From NCBI RefSeq assembly GCF_026385485.1, contig NZ_JANIDX010000003.1:62001-126000 (forward strand): a DNA stretch of 64,000 nucleotides. The letters run 5' to 3'. This document shows, in pieces, positions 44,442 to 52,416 of this stretch. The position numbers and the translations under genes are program-made. Numbering within the stretch: position 1 is the stretch's first letter; each line of letters opens with the position of its first letter. Under the pieces are notes generated by a model that was not told the origin of the DNA, searched no databases, and saw nothing but the letters and a program-made list of their open reading frames with translations. The DNA is from Bombella pollinis (lineage in GTDB: Bacteria; Pseudomonadota; Alphaproteobacteria; Acetobacterales; Acetobacteraceae).

Positions 44442-45037
44442 AATGCCCCTCTTAAAAAGGGCTGAATCTGCTCACGATAGAGGGTCTCTGTTAAACTCCC
44501 CGTCCCGTGCCAGACAATGCGGCTGCCTGTTAGAGGATGAGGGAGGATGAGGAAGCTCTCCGGCACGCCTGTTACGCCCCATTCAATAGCGCATTGGCCG
44601 TCATAATCCATGCCTAGACGGCTGAAGGGGTGATGCGCTTGCTCTAGCCAGTGCGCGGCTTGTGAGGGGGTATCTTTATAACAAACCCCCCATAAAGCGA
44701 GCGGGGATGTGGTACTCCCCCCCGCGATATGCTGGCGGAGGAAGGGGATTTCCTCCAGACAAGGTAAGCACCATGAGGCCCAGATGAGCAGGAGGACAGG
44801 TTGCGTGAGGGTGTGAAAATCCTGCCATGAGAGGCCGGGGCAAGGGGTAGGTTGCTCTGGCAAGGCTGGCAGGGGAGAGAAGGCGGGGACTGCTTGGCCT
44901 AGCCGTGGGTTGCGAACGGCTTTGGGGTCGAATGTTCCTTGGGTGGCATGGCGGAGCATATAAAGGAACCCACCCCCTAAGCCAGCGGCCCCTAAAGCAG
45001 GTAGAGCAGCGAGATAATGGCGGCGTGTTAGGCGCAT
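44438..45037 (-). CDS. ccmG: Thioredoxin-like CcmG/DsbE
   Basis: This 199-residue membrane-anchored thioredoxin has a single N-terminal signal anchor preceded by RRHY. The active site WASWCLPCLEEIPFL (WCxPC) and the cis-Pro region GVTGVPESFLI are diagnostic. It reduces CcmH or apocytochrome c in the periplasm. The start overlaps ccmF by 10 bases and the end overlaps ccmH by 4. Confidence 0.95.
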   Translation of the reverse strand: MRLTRRHYLAALPALGAAGLGGGFLYMLRHATQGTFDPKAVRNPRLGQAVPAFSPLPALPEQPTPCPGLSWQDFHTLTQPVLLLIWASWCLPCLEEIPFLRQHIAGGSTTSPLALWGVCYKDTPSQAAHWLEQAHHPFSRLGMDYDGQCAIEWGVTGVPESFLILPHPLTGSRIVWHGTGSLTETLYREQIQPFLRGAL

Positions 45038-47061
45038 GCGGGCCTCCTCTTACGGCGTGCGGGGATGAGATGTAAGACGCCGCCCATGGCCATGATGATT
45101 CCGCCAAACCATAGCCAAGAGGCGAGGGGATTTTCATGCACGCGTAAAATAACGCGGTAGGTGTTTTGGCCTTGCGGAGTTTGGACCTCTTTAACACTCC
45201 CTAAGGCGGCGTAGAGGTCCTCTAACGGGCGGTGAATGATTGCGACATGCAGGATTTTTTGCCCCTGTTGGGGGAAAAGGCGGATTTGCGGCTCAAGGGT
45301 GGCTAGCACGGGACCATGTGCATCATGACGGCGGATGATGATGTGAGCTTCTACTGCCTCATAATTCGGGCCATGATGAGGGGTGAGAGCGGTGAGGGCC
45401 CAATCATGCCCGCCAAAGTGGAGATGCGTGCCTATTCGGGCCTCAATGAGGCGTTCTTGGCTGCCAGCCATGCCGCATAGGCCCAGCATTGTGATGCCGA
45501 CCCCAATATGAGCAAGGCTTGTTGCCCAAAGGCTGCGTGGCAAGCGGGAGAGGCAGCGATGCTCTTGCGGCATTGTATAAAAACGCATGATGAGGTCGTT
45601 TAAAGCTGCGCTGATAACCCAAAGAGCGAGGACAGCCACACTCGCTGCCAAAGCGGTGGGAAAGAGCCAGAAGGCGGGGAGAATGATCCCAAGAGTAAAG
45701 CATAGAGGCAGAGCAAGACGGCGTAAGGTTGGGTTTATAGGGGCATAACGCCAAGGTAAGGCCATGCTGCCCCCCATTAGAAGGAGGAGCGGGATGATGA
45801 ATGGCGTTGTTGTGGCCTCAAAAAACGGTTTACCGACCGATAAGGTGCGCCCAAAGAGCAGTTGCATAAAAGGTGGGTAGAGCGTGCCTGTAAGCACGAT
45901 GGCGCATAAGGTGCAGAGGAGGATGTTGTTAAGGACTAACGCCCCCTCTCGCGAGAGGGGGGTGAAGGATGGTGTTGCTGGTGGTAGGAGGTTAGGCGCG
46001 CGCAAGGCGAAAAGTAATAATCCACCCCCGCCATAAAGGCCCAATAAGGCAAGGATAAAAAGGCCGCGTGCCGGGTCATTCGCAAAGGCATGAACGGAGT
46101 TGAGAATCCCCGAGCGAACAAGGAATGTGCCAGAGAGTGAGAGCGCGAAGGTGGCGAGGGCGAGTAAGAGGCACCAGCTTTGCAAATGGCTGCGTTTTTC
46201 CACCACAATGACGCTATGGAGGAGGGCTGTGCCTGTTAACCACGGGATGAGCGCGGCATTTTCTACCGGGTCCCAAAACCAATAGCCCCCCCATCCTAAG
46301 ACGGCATAGGACCACCACGCGCCTAATGTGATGCCTAATGTAAGCAACGCCCATGCGCTGATGACCCATGGGCGGGCATAGCGTGCCCAAAGCGCATCGG
46401 CGCGGCCATCTAGCAAGGCATTTATGGCAAAGGCGAAGGGCACGGCAAAGCCGACATAACCGCTATATAATAGGGGTGGGTGCACAGCGAGGCCGGGGTC
46501 TTGCAGTAGGGGGTTCATCCCGAGCCCATCTATCGGGACGGGCCAGAGGCGGAGGAAGGGGTTGGAGGTTGTGAGACAAAAAAGCTCAAATCCTGCACTG
46601 ACGATGCCTAAAAGGGCGAGGAGGCGGCTGCGTAAACGGGGTGGCAACCCGGCGGGATGGCGGGGGCTTTGGCTGGGGAGGAGGGCTAAGAGGGCGCAAT
46701 AGAGGCTTAGCAAGCTCACCCATAAAAGGAGAGAGCCTTCATGATTGCCCCATAATCCGGCTATTTTATAAGGCCATGGTTTGTTGATGGCAGAGTTATC
46801 GGCAATGAGTTTGAGGGAGAAATCATCCCCTAAAGCAGCGATGATGAGGCAGGCCCACGAGATGAGCAATGCGAGGCAATGGCTGAGGGCAAGCGGGCGG
46901 GCCAAGGCTGTAAGCGGGCTATGGGCGCGGCGCAACCCTATGAGGGGTAATATTCCTTGCAGGGCAGCAAGCACACAAGCGAGGGCGAGGGCAAAATGCC
47001 CGCTTTCTGGTGAAAAGACGGGGGCTAAGGCTGCAAGCAGTGTGGTGAAAAGGGCCTGCAT
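45028..47061 (-). CDS. ccmF: Heme lyase subunit CcmF
   Basis: This 677-residue polytopic membrane protein has the heme-handling WWD domain: WGGYWFWDPVENAALIPWL. SALNDL-type helices and a C-terminal periplasmic domain follow. CcmF joins holo-CcmE and apocytochrome c to form the thioether bonds. It starts two bases after the ccmE stop codon and runs into ccmG. Confidence 0.96.
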   Translation of the reverse strand: MQALFTTLLAALAPVFSPESGHFALALACVLAALQGILPLIGLRRAHSPLTALARPLALSHCLALLISWACLIIAALGDDFSLKLIADNSAINKPWPYKIAGLWGNHEGSLLLWVSLLSLYCALLALLPSQSPRHPAGLPPRLRSRLLALLGIVSAGFELFCLTTSNPFLRLWPVPIDGLGMNPLLQDPGLAVHPPLLYSGYVGFAVPFAFAINALLDGRADALWARYARPWVISAWALLTLGITLGAWWSYAVLGWGGYWFWDPVENAALIPWLTGTALLHSVIVVEKRSHLQSWCLLLALATFALSLSGTFLVRSGILNSVHAFANDPARGLFILALLGLYGGGGLLLFALRAPNLLPPATPSFTPLSREGALVLNNILLCTLCAIVLTGTLYPPFMQLLFGRTLSVGKPFFEATTTPFIIPLLLLMGGSMALPWRYAPINPTLRRLALPLCFTLGIILPAFWLFPTALAASVAVLALWVISAALNDLIMRFYTMPQEHRCLSRLPRSLWATSLAHIGVGITMLGLCGMAGSQERLIEARIGTHLHFGGHDWALTALTPHHGPNYEAVEAHIIIRRHDAHGPVLATLEPQIRLFPQQGQKILHVAIIHRPLEDLYAALGSVKEVQTPQGQNTYRVILRVHENPLASWLWFGGIIMAMGGVLHLIPARRKRRPACA

Positions 47062-47062
47062 A

Positions 47063-47611
47063 TTAGGGTGTGTTCTTTAGGGTGGTGGAGCTTTTGGCGG
47101 GGGCGGTCATACGGTTCCAACTTGCAGCATCAGGTGGGGGGCCAAAGCGTGGGTCCCATTTGCCGGTTTTTTGCAGAGCATCAGCCACCTCTTTGGGCAT
47201 GTAAGTTTCATCATGTTTAGCGAGGACCTCAGAAGCGAGGAAATATCCTGAAGGTTGATAATAGCCCAAAGCCACAACGCTTTGTCCTTCGCGGAAGAGG
47301 TCGGGTAAAATGCCGTGATAGGAGACGCGCAAGGCGGCTTGGCCATCTGTGACCTCAAAGGAGGCATCTGGCGTGCCATCTTGGGTGGGTTGGTTATGGA
47401 GGGAGCCTGCCACCACCATGCCGCCTAGCCGGATGGTTTGGTGCATGGATGGGGGGTGCGCGTGTATTTGTGCAGGGGTCATGAAGAAGATAATCGTGCT
47501 GGAGAGCGCATGCATGATTAATCCCACCGCCCCAGCGAAGCAGCTTAGGCATGCGATGATGAGCCAAAACCGGCCAGCCTTACGGCGCATGAAAGGGCGT
47601 GATGAGGGCAT
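47063..47611 (-). CDS. ccmE: Heme chaperone CcmE
   Basis: This 182-residue protein has an N-terminal membrane anchor and an OB-fold periplasmic domain. The covalent heme ligand is the His of LAKHDETYMPKEV; RLGGMVVAGSL and DGQAALRVSYHGILPDLFRE are the family blocks. It lies directly after ccmD (overlapping region 47609-47620 with a small gap) and before ccmF. Confidence 0.95.
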   Translation of the reverse strand: MPSSRPFMRRKAGRFWLIIACLSCFAGAVGLIMHALSSTIIFFMTPAQIHAHPPSMHQTIRLGGMVVAGSLHNQPTQDGTPDASFEVTDGQAALRVSYHGILPDLFREGQSVVALGYYQPSGYFLASEVLAKHDETYMPKEVADALQKTGKWDPRFGPPPDAASWNRMTAPAKSSTTLKNTP

Positions 47612-47617
47612 AGAGCG

Positions 47618-47788
47618 TTAGTCTAAAGAGGATGACGGTTTATAGAGGCGGTGCATAAGGGCAAGACGCCGTTTTGCACGATATAAACGGATGAGGCTAC
47701 CACCGAGGATGAGCAGGACGGCAAGGCAGGTAAGCCCATAGCTGGCGAGGATAAAGCCCCAATGAGGGGGCCATGAGGGTGGGGTCAT
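47618..47788 (-). CDS. ccmD: Heme exporter subunit CcmD
   Basis: This 56-residue gene was found by reading the minus strand. MTPPSWPPHWGFILASYG is followed by one membrane helix (LTCLAVLLILGG) and a basic tail (RLYRAKRRLALMHRLYK), the CcmD pattern. Its ATG (47786-47788) overlaps the ccmC stop codon (ATGA). CcmD is needed for release of holo-CcmE from the CcmABC complex. Confidence 0.9.
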   Translation of the reverse strand: MTPPSWPPHWGFILASYGLTCLAVLLILGGSLIRLYRAKRRLALMHRLYKPSSSLD

Positions 47789-48525
47789 AATGTGGGGTCC
47801 TGCATGGCAAGGGCTTGGGCGCGGCGTTCGAGCAAGGCGGCATGGAGGCGGAGCAATAAAAGGGCGACCCCTGTAAAGGTAAAGCCGATGGTACAGACTA
47901 TGAGCGGGTAAAAGAAGCTCATAGCCATAGTTGGGGCTTTGGTAAGGGTGATGCTGGCAGGCTGGTGCAGGCTATTCCACCATTGGACGCTGAATTTGAT
48001 GATGGGGAGGTCTACCGCCCCGGCAAGGGCCAGCAGGGCCGCTGCGCGTTGGCCGCGGAGTGGGTCATCAAATGCGCGGATGGTGAGGATGTGACCAAGA
48101 TAGAGGCAAAAGAGAATGAGGACGGAGGTGAGCCGTGCATCCCATACCCACCATGTTCCCCAGCTTGGTTTGCCCCATAGTGAGCCTGTGATGAGGCATA
48201 AAGCCGCAGCCATAGCCCCTAGCGGCCCTGCCTCCACAGCGATAAGACCAATAAGAGGGTTGCGCCATACAAGATAGAGAAAGCCACATAAGGCGAGGAG
48301 GGCGTAATCCAAGCTGGCAAGCCATGCCATCGGGACATGGAGGAACATGATGCGGACAGTCTCTCCCTGTTGCCAGTCCGCCGGGGCAAAAAAGAGGCCC
48401 CATATCATCCCAACAGCCAGCATGCTTAACCCTACACATAAGCAAGGGAGGGTGAGGCGGCGGATGAGTGTGAGGCACGCGGTGGGGCTGGTTGTCCAAC
48501 GGGTTAGGGATGAGGATATGCGCAT
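47785..48525 (-). CDS. ccmC: Heme exporter protein CcmC
   Basis: This six-helix membrane protein has the WWD heme-binding motif WGTWWVWDARLTSVLILF and the axial-His regions FLHVPMAWLA and VQWWNSLHQPA. It loads heme onto CcmE. The open frame extends to 48690, but ATG 48525 (MRISSSLTRW) gives 246 residues, the family length. It is first in the ccm operon here. ccmA and ccmB, which usually precede ccmC, are not in the window. It is divergent from the EVE gene. Confidence 0.93.
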   Translation of the reverse strand: MRISSSLTRWTTSPTACLTLIRRLTLPCLCVGLSMLAVGMIWGLFFAPADWQQGETVRIMFLHVPMAWLASLDYALLALCGFLYLVWRNPLIGLIAVEAGPLGAMAAALCLITGSLWGKPSWGTWWVWDARLTSVLILFCLYLGHILTIRAFDDPLRGQRAAALLALAGAVDLPIIKFSVQWWNSLHQPASITLTKAPTMAMSFFYPLIVCTIGFTFTGVALLLLRLHAALLERRAQALAMQDPTL

Positions 48526-48688
48526 AGCCCCTAGTATGGACGTTTTAGGGGGCGGAAGAAAATGAAAAATATGAAGGGTGGGGCCGTAAGCATGTTCGCA
48601 CCATCCTGTAGGAAACGACTCTTTGAAAAAGAGATGAAGTCGGGCATGGTGGGGCCAATAGCGTATAGAATATAAGGAGAATGGAGCC

Positions 48689-49105
48689 ATGGCCTTCTGG
48701 CTGATTAAATCGGAGCCAGCGTCTTTTTCGTGGGATGAGCAGGTGCAGAATGATGTTGAGCCATGGACAGGCGTGCGGAATTATCAAGCGCGGAATAATT
48801 TGAAGGCCATGAAATGCGGCGATAAGGCGTTGTTCTATCATTCCGTGACGGAAAAGCGCATTGTCGGTGTGGTAGAGGTTGTGAAGGAAGCTTACCCCGA
48901 CCCAACAGCAGAGGATCCGCGTTGGGTCTGTGTGGATGTTAAAGCAGATGGGGCTTTTGTACAGCCTATCACATTGGCAGAGATTAAAGCCGACCCTACC
49001 TTAACAGAGATGGCTTTATTGAAGCAGTCTCGTCTTTCGGTCGCACCGGTGCGGGAGGAGGAGTTTGCGTATCTCACAAAAAAGGGCCAGTGGGAAAAAG
49101 CCTGA
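48689..49105 (+). CDS. EVE-domain protein
   Basis: The 138 residues form a single EVE (PUA-like) domain: MAFWLIKSEPASFSWDEQ, WTGVRNYQARNNLKAMKCGD and a conserved RLSVAPVREEEF near the C-terminus. EVE domains bind modified bases in DNA or RNA; stand-alone bacterial members resemble human THYN1. AAGGAGAA lies 8 nt before ATG 48689. EcsC follows 65 bases later. Confidence 0.93.
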   Translation: MAFWLIKSEPASFSWDEQVQNDVEPWTGVRNYQARNNLKAMKCGDKALFYHSVTEKRIVGVVEVVKEAYPDPTAEDPRWVCVDVKADGAFVQPITLAEIKADPTLTEMALLKQSRLSVAPVREEEFAYLTKKGQWEKA

Positions 49106-49170
49106 TTAAAGGTTAGTAACAATGAGGAGGCTTTTGCGTAAAAGCCGATTCTTAAAAGGAGGTACAGAGC

Positions 49171-50010
49171 ATGAGTAACGAGCGGAAAGAGCATATGCCC
49201 AGCGCGGCTTTTCTGTTTCAGGACCTCGATACGGAGGCTCTGTCCCAATTACATGCCGTGCTTGATGGTGTTGAGAAAGGGCGTAGCACCCTAACCCGTT
49301 TGGCGGATTTGATGGGCGGTGCGGTTGGTCGTGCAGCGCATTTGGGCTTGCATACGCTCTCTTTGGCACCGGGCCTGCAAGAGAAGGTGCAATCCCTTGC
49401 CGGTACAGCGTTGGAGCAAGCTTATCGCATCGCGATTTTGGGGTTGGAGCGGCAAAAGGGGCGGCCTCAGCACGCGATTAAGGAGAGGATGAGGCAAGCC
49501 GTTGTTGCAGCTTCTGGCGCGGCGGGCGGCTTTGGCGGCCTTATGAGCATGGGGCCGGATATTGGCTTTACCACCCTAACGATTATGCGTGAGATTGCCA
49601 TTATCGCGCAGGAAAATGGGGAGGATTTGCAAAGCGAGGAAACACGCCGCGCGTGTTTGGAAGTCTTTGCCCTACGGAATATGGGCGGCAAACAGGGCGG
49701 CGAGCCGGGTGAGGGGCAAGGTGAGCTCGGCTTTTTTGCAGCACGCAGCCTCATGCGCGGTCAGCCGCTTGTATTGCTTATGGCGGAAGTTGCTGGCCAT
49801 TATGGGATGGCTCTCTCCCGCAAATTAGCGGCGCAGATGGTCCCGGTAGCGGGGGCCTTATGTGGGGCAGCGATTAACTCCGCCTTTTTGGCGCATTATC
49901 GTGCGGTGGCGAAAGCGCATTTCACCATCCGGCGGTTGGAGCGCACCCACGGTATGGCCGTGCAGGAGGCTGCCGAGGCGTATCGGGGTCATGCAGGGGC
50001 AGAGGGCTAG
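49171..50010 (+). CDS. EcsC-family protein
   Basis: This 279-residue protein has the EcsC pattern, with Gly/Ala-rich hydrophobic stretches (VVAASGAAGGFGGLMSMGPDIGF is split by the conserved Asp) and RRACLEVFALRN. A C-terminal segment with MVPVAGALCGAAINSAFL follows. The family is named after Bacillus EcsC; its role is unknown. The ribosome binding site AAAAGGAGGT (49154-49163) is nearly ideal for ATG 49171, so expression may be high. Its stop codon overlaps that of a small convergent gene. Confidence 0.85.
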   Translation: MSNERKEHMPSAAFLFQDLDTEALSQLHAVLDGVEKGRSTLTRLADLMGGAVGRAAHLGLHTLSLAPGLQEKVQSLAGTALEQAYRIAILGLERQKGRPQHAIKERMRQAVVAASGAAGGFGGLMSMGPDIGFTTLTIMREIAIIAQENGEDLQSEETRRACLEVFALRNMGGKQGGEPGEGQGELGFFAARSLMRGQPLVLLMAEVAGHYGMALSRKLAAQMVPVAGALCGAAINSAFLAHYRAVAKAHFTIRRLERTHGMAVQEAAEAYRGHAGAEG

Positions 50011-50207
50011 ACGCATCGGCCCTTTTTACGACGGCAGAGCTGGTAGAGCTCTAACGGGGCGAAGATGAGGATGCCAAGAAGGCAGCCAACCTCAATGATG
50101 TTCATAAGAGGGCGCAGGGCAGGGCGGGCGAGTTGCAGCATAAAAGCCAGCCCTAGGCTGAGAGCGTAGATATATGTTTGGTAGGATGAAGGCTGACGTG
50201 TGGACAT
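50007..50207 (-). CDS. Possible small two-helix membrane protein
   Basis: The 66 residues run from ATG 50207 (MSTRQPSSYQTY). Two hydrophobic segments, IYALSLGLAFMLQLA and IIEVGCLLGILIFAPLELY, are followed by a basic tail CRRKKGRC. No family is recognised, and no good ribosome binding site precedes the start. It fits exactly between the EcsC stop codon and the aat start, which supports a real gene, but chance is possible. Confidence 0.45.
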   Translation of the reverse strand: MSTRQPSSYQTYIYALSLGLAFMLQLARPALRPLMNIIEVGCLLGILIFAPLELYQLCRRKKGRCV

Positions 50208-50238
50208 GAAGAGTCTTTCTATAAGGGCTGCGTGAGAG

Positions 50239-50913
50239 ATGGAGACTATCACGGCTGAGTTAGTTTTGCGCGCTTATGCGGCAGGTTTATTTCCCATGGC
50301 TCCAGATGAGCAGAGCGATGAGCTGGAATGGTTCTGCCCACAAGAGCGGGGGATTATCCCGCTAGAGCCTTTGGAGGCCATCCGCCTACCGCGGCGGTTA
50401 ATGCGGAGCGTCTTAGCCGGGCATTATCGCCTTTGTAGTGATGAAGATTTTGATGGCATGATGCAAGCCTGCGCCCAAGCCACCGCTGAGCGGCCAGAGA
50501 CATGGATTAGCGGGCGGATTCGGCAGCTTTATGGGGAGTTGCATCGCTTAGGTCATGCTCATTCTGTCGAGGTGCGCGCTAAAGAGAGCGGGGCTTTGCT
50601 CGGCGGGCTTTATGGCGTCTCCCTGCATGGGGCGTTCTTTGGGGAGAGTATGGTCTCGCGCGTGCGGGATGCCTCCAAAATCGCGCTGGTGCATCTCATG
50701 GCGGCATTGCGGCGTGGGGGGTATAAGCTTTTAGATACGCAATATATCACCCCTCATTTAGCGCGTTTGGGTGGGGTGTCTGTTCCCTTTATAGCGTATA
50801 AACAGCAGCTTGAGGCGGCCATGATGCAGGAAGGCCATTGGCCTGATGATATAAGTTTGGAGGCTTTGGCAGCCGAGATTACCCTTATGGCCCAGCGTTC
50901 TAAAGGGAGATGA
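50239..50913 (+). CDS. aat: Leucyl/phenylalanyl-tRNA-protein transferase
   Basis: This 224-residue N-end-rule enzyme adds Leu or Phe to proteins with basic N-termini, marking them for ClpS/ClpAP. Family blocks are RAYAAGLFPMAP, LEWFCPQERGIIPL, GLYGVSLHGAFFGESMVSR and LLDTQYITPHLARLGG. Length is normal. It is followed after about 95 bases by a secreted-protein gene on the same strand. Confidence 0.95.
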   Translation: METITAELVLRAYAAGLFPMAPDEQSDELEWFCPQERGIIPLEPLEAIRLPRRLMRSVLAGHYRLCSDEDFDGMMQACAQATAERPETWISGRIRQLYGELHRLGHAHSVEVRAKESGALLGGLYGVSLHGAFFGESMVSRVRDASKIALVHLMAALRRGGYKLLDTQYITPHLARLGGVSVPFIAYKQQLEAAMMQEGHWPDDISLEALAAEITLMAQRSKGR

Positions 50914-51008
50914 AGGGCGGGGGCATTTTCTCTCTGGCTCTCTCTTTTTGGTCTGATTATGGTGGGGGGTAAGATTGTGAATGAGACGAGCAAGAAAGAG
51001 AGGCAGTG

Positions 51009-51875
51009 ATGACACTTTGGCGTATCAAGCGGGATGGGCAGCATAGATGCGGCAAGGGTGGTGTGATAGCGGCTGCCTCATTGGCGATTCTGGTAGGGGC
51101 TCATACGCCTCTTGCATGGGCAGGGGCGGATCACCCGCCGCTATCTCCCACGCGGGATGCGGTGGTGACGTATCGCTTCCAAACGGAGGTGCTGCCGGGT
51201 GATAAAAAAGGCAGTGAGCCGGAGCATCAAGTCAAAGTATCCTTCGCTGCATCAGGAGACCGGCTACGGATAGACCCTGACGATGGCCGCAGTGCAACAA
51301 TTTTAAATCGCCAAACCCAGATTATGACGCTCGTGAGTATGCAAGAGCGGCGTTATATTGAGTTTCGCCCTATGCATGGGTTGCATAATCCGTTCTTCTT
51401 AGGGTTAGGGATGACTTATCATCCTGAGGGAACGGAGCAGATTGCTCATGTCACGTGCCAGAATTGGACGATTGATAGCAAGCGCGGCAAAGCAAAAGCC
51501 TGTGTGACGGAGGATGGTCTTATTCTCTCTGAAGAAGGGGTGGATGCTGATGGGCTAACGGGCCGTTTAAAGGCCATTGCCGTAGAGTATAAAGACTTAC
51601 CTGCGGATATTTTTACGCCTCCAGCTGGGTTCCAGAAGTTTGATCCATTTGCCAAGATGAAGAAGCAGCTTGCACAAAAGCAGGCGCAGCAAGCACAGCA
51701 ATCTCAGCAAGGCCAGCCGCCCGTGCCGGGTGCTGCGATGGAGGGTATGCGCCGTGGGGGGCATGAGGCTGTGGAGCAACCTGCTGGGGACCAACCTCAT
51801 AGCCCTGATGATTCGGTAGGGGATGGGAGTGTTACCCATAGCGACCAACCTACAAGCAGCAATGAGGGGCAATAA
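51009..51875 (+). CDS. Secreted DUF4412-like protein
   Basis: This 288-residue exported protein has a basic N-terminus and a hydrophobic core (GGVIAAASLAILVGA) with probable cleavage after PLAWA. The mature domain has a beta-sheet pattern that resembles DUF4412/LolA-like carriers (VVTYRFQTEVLPG, SFAASGDRLRIDPDDGRS, AKACVTEDGLILS). The last 80 residues are low-complexity, rich in Gln, Pro and Gly. Function unknown. GTG 51006 precedes ATG 51009 in frame. It is followed three bases later by bcp, so the two are probably co-transcribed. Confidence 0.75.
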   Translation: MTLWRIKRDGQHRCGKGGVIAAASLAILVGAHTPLAWAGADHPPLSPTRDAVVTYRFQTEVLPGDKKGSEPEHQVKVSFAASGDRLRIDPDDGRSATILNRQTQIMTLVSMQERRYIEFRPMHGLHNPFFLGLGMTYHPEGTEQIAHVTCQNWTIDSKRGKAKACVTEDGLILSEEGVDADGLTGRLKAIAVEYKDLPADIFTPPAGFQKFDPFAKMKKQLAQKQAQQAQQSQQGQPPVPGAAMEGMRRGGHEAVEQPAGDQPHSPDDSVGDGSVTHSDQPTSSNEGQ

Positions 51876-51878
51876 GCC

Positions 51879-52376
51879 ATGACGCAAGAAACGCACGTAA
51901 TAGAGCTTGGGCAGAGCGCGCCAGACTTCACGTTGGAGGGCGTTGGTCCACAAGGGGAAACGCAGGTAGAGAGTACCTCGCTAAAAGGTAAACCTTATTT
52001 ATTATACTTCTACCCGCGGGCTTCTACGCCGGGTTGTACAACGCAAGCGTGTGATTTGCGTGACCATTTGGCGGAATTACGCATCCCCGGTGGGGAGGGG
52101 CTGACAGTACTGGGTGTTAGTCCCGATGCTCTTGGTGCGTTAGAGATGTTCCTCACCAAACAGGCACTGAGCTTTACGCTCCTTTCCGACCATGAGCATA
52201 AATTGGCTGAGGCTTATGGCGTTTGGGTGCTTAAAAAGCTGTATGGGCGTGAGTTTATGGGGATAGAGCGCAGCTCCTTCCTTATTGATGCGCAGGGGCG
52301 TATTGCTGCTTTTAAGCGGAAGGTCAGCCCTGCAAAGCATGTGGCTTGGGTGCAAGAGGCTTTAGCACAGCTATAA
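51879..52376 (+). CDS. bcp: Thioredoxin-dependent peroxiredoxin, Bcp type
   Basis: This 165-residue AhpC/TSA-family peroxidase has the peroxidatic Cys in YPRASTPGCTTQACDLRD, with a second Cys five residues on as in the Bcp/PrxQ group. The Arg of the active site lies in GIERSSFLID. It reduces hydrogen peroxide and organic peroxides in the cytosol. TGAGGGG before ATG 51879 lies inside the preceding gene. Confidence 0.95.
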   Translation: MTQETHVIELGQSAPDFTLEGVGPQGETQVESTSLKGKPYLLYFYPRASTPGCTTQACDLRDHLAELRIPGGEGLTVLGVSPDALGALEMFLTKQALSFTLLSDHEHKLAEAYGVWVLKKLYGREFMGIERSSFLIDAQGRIAAFKRKVSPAKHVAWVQEALAQL

Positions 52377-52416
52377 GGCTTTTTAGATATGTCCTTCTTG
52401 GGGGGTCTCCTAGAGT

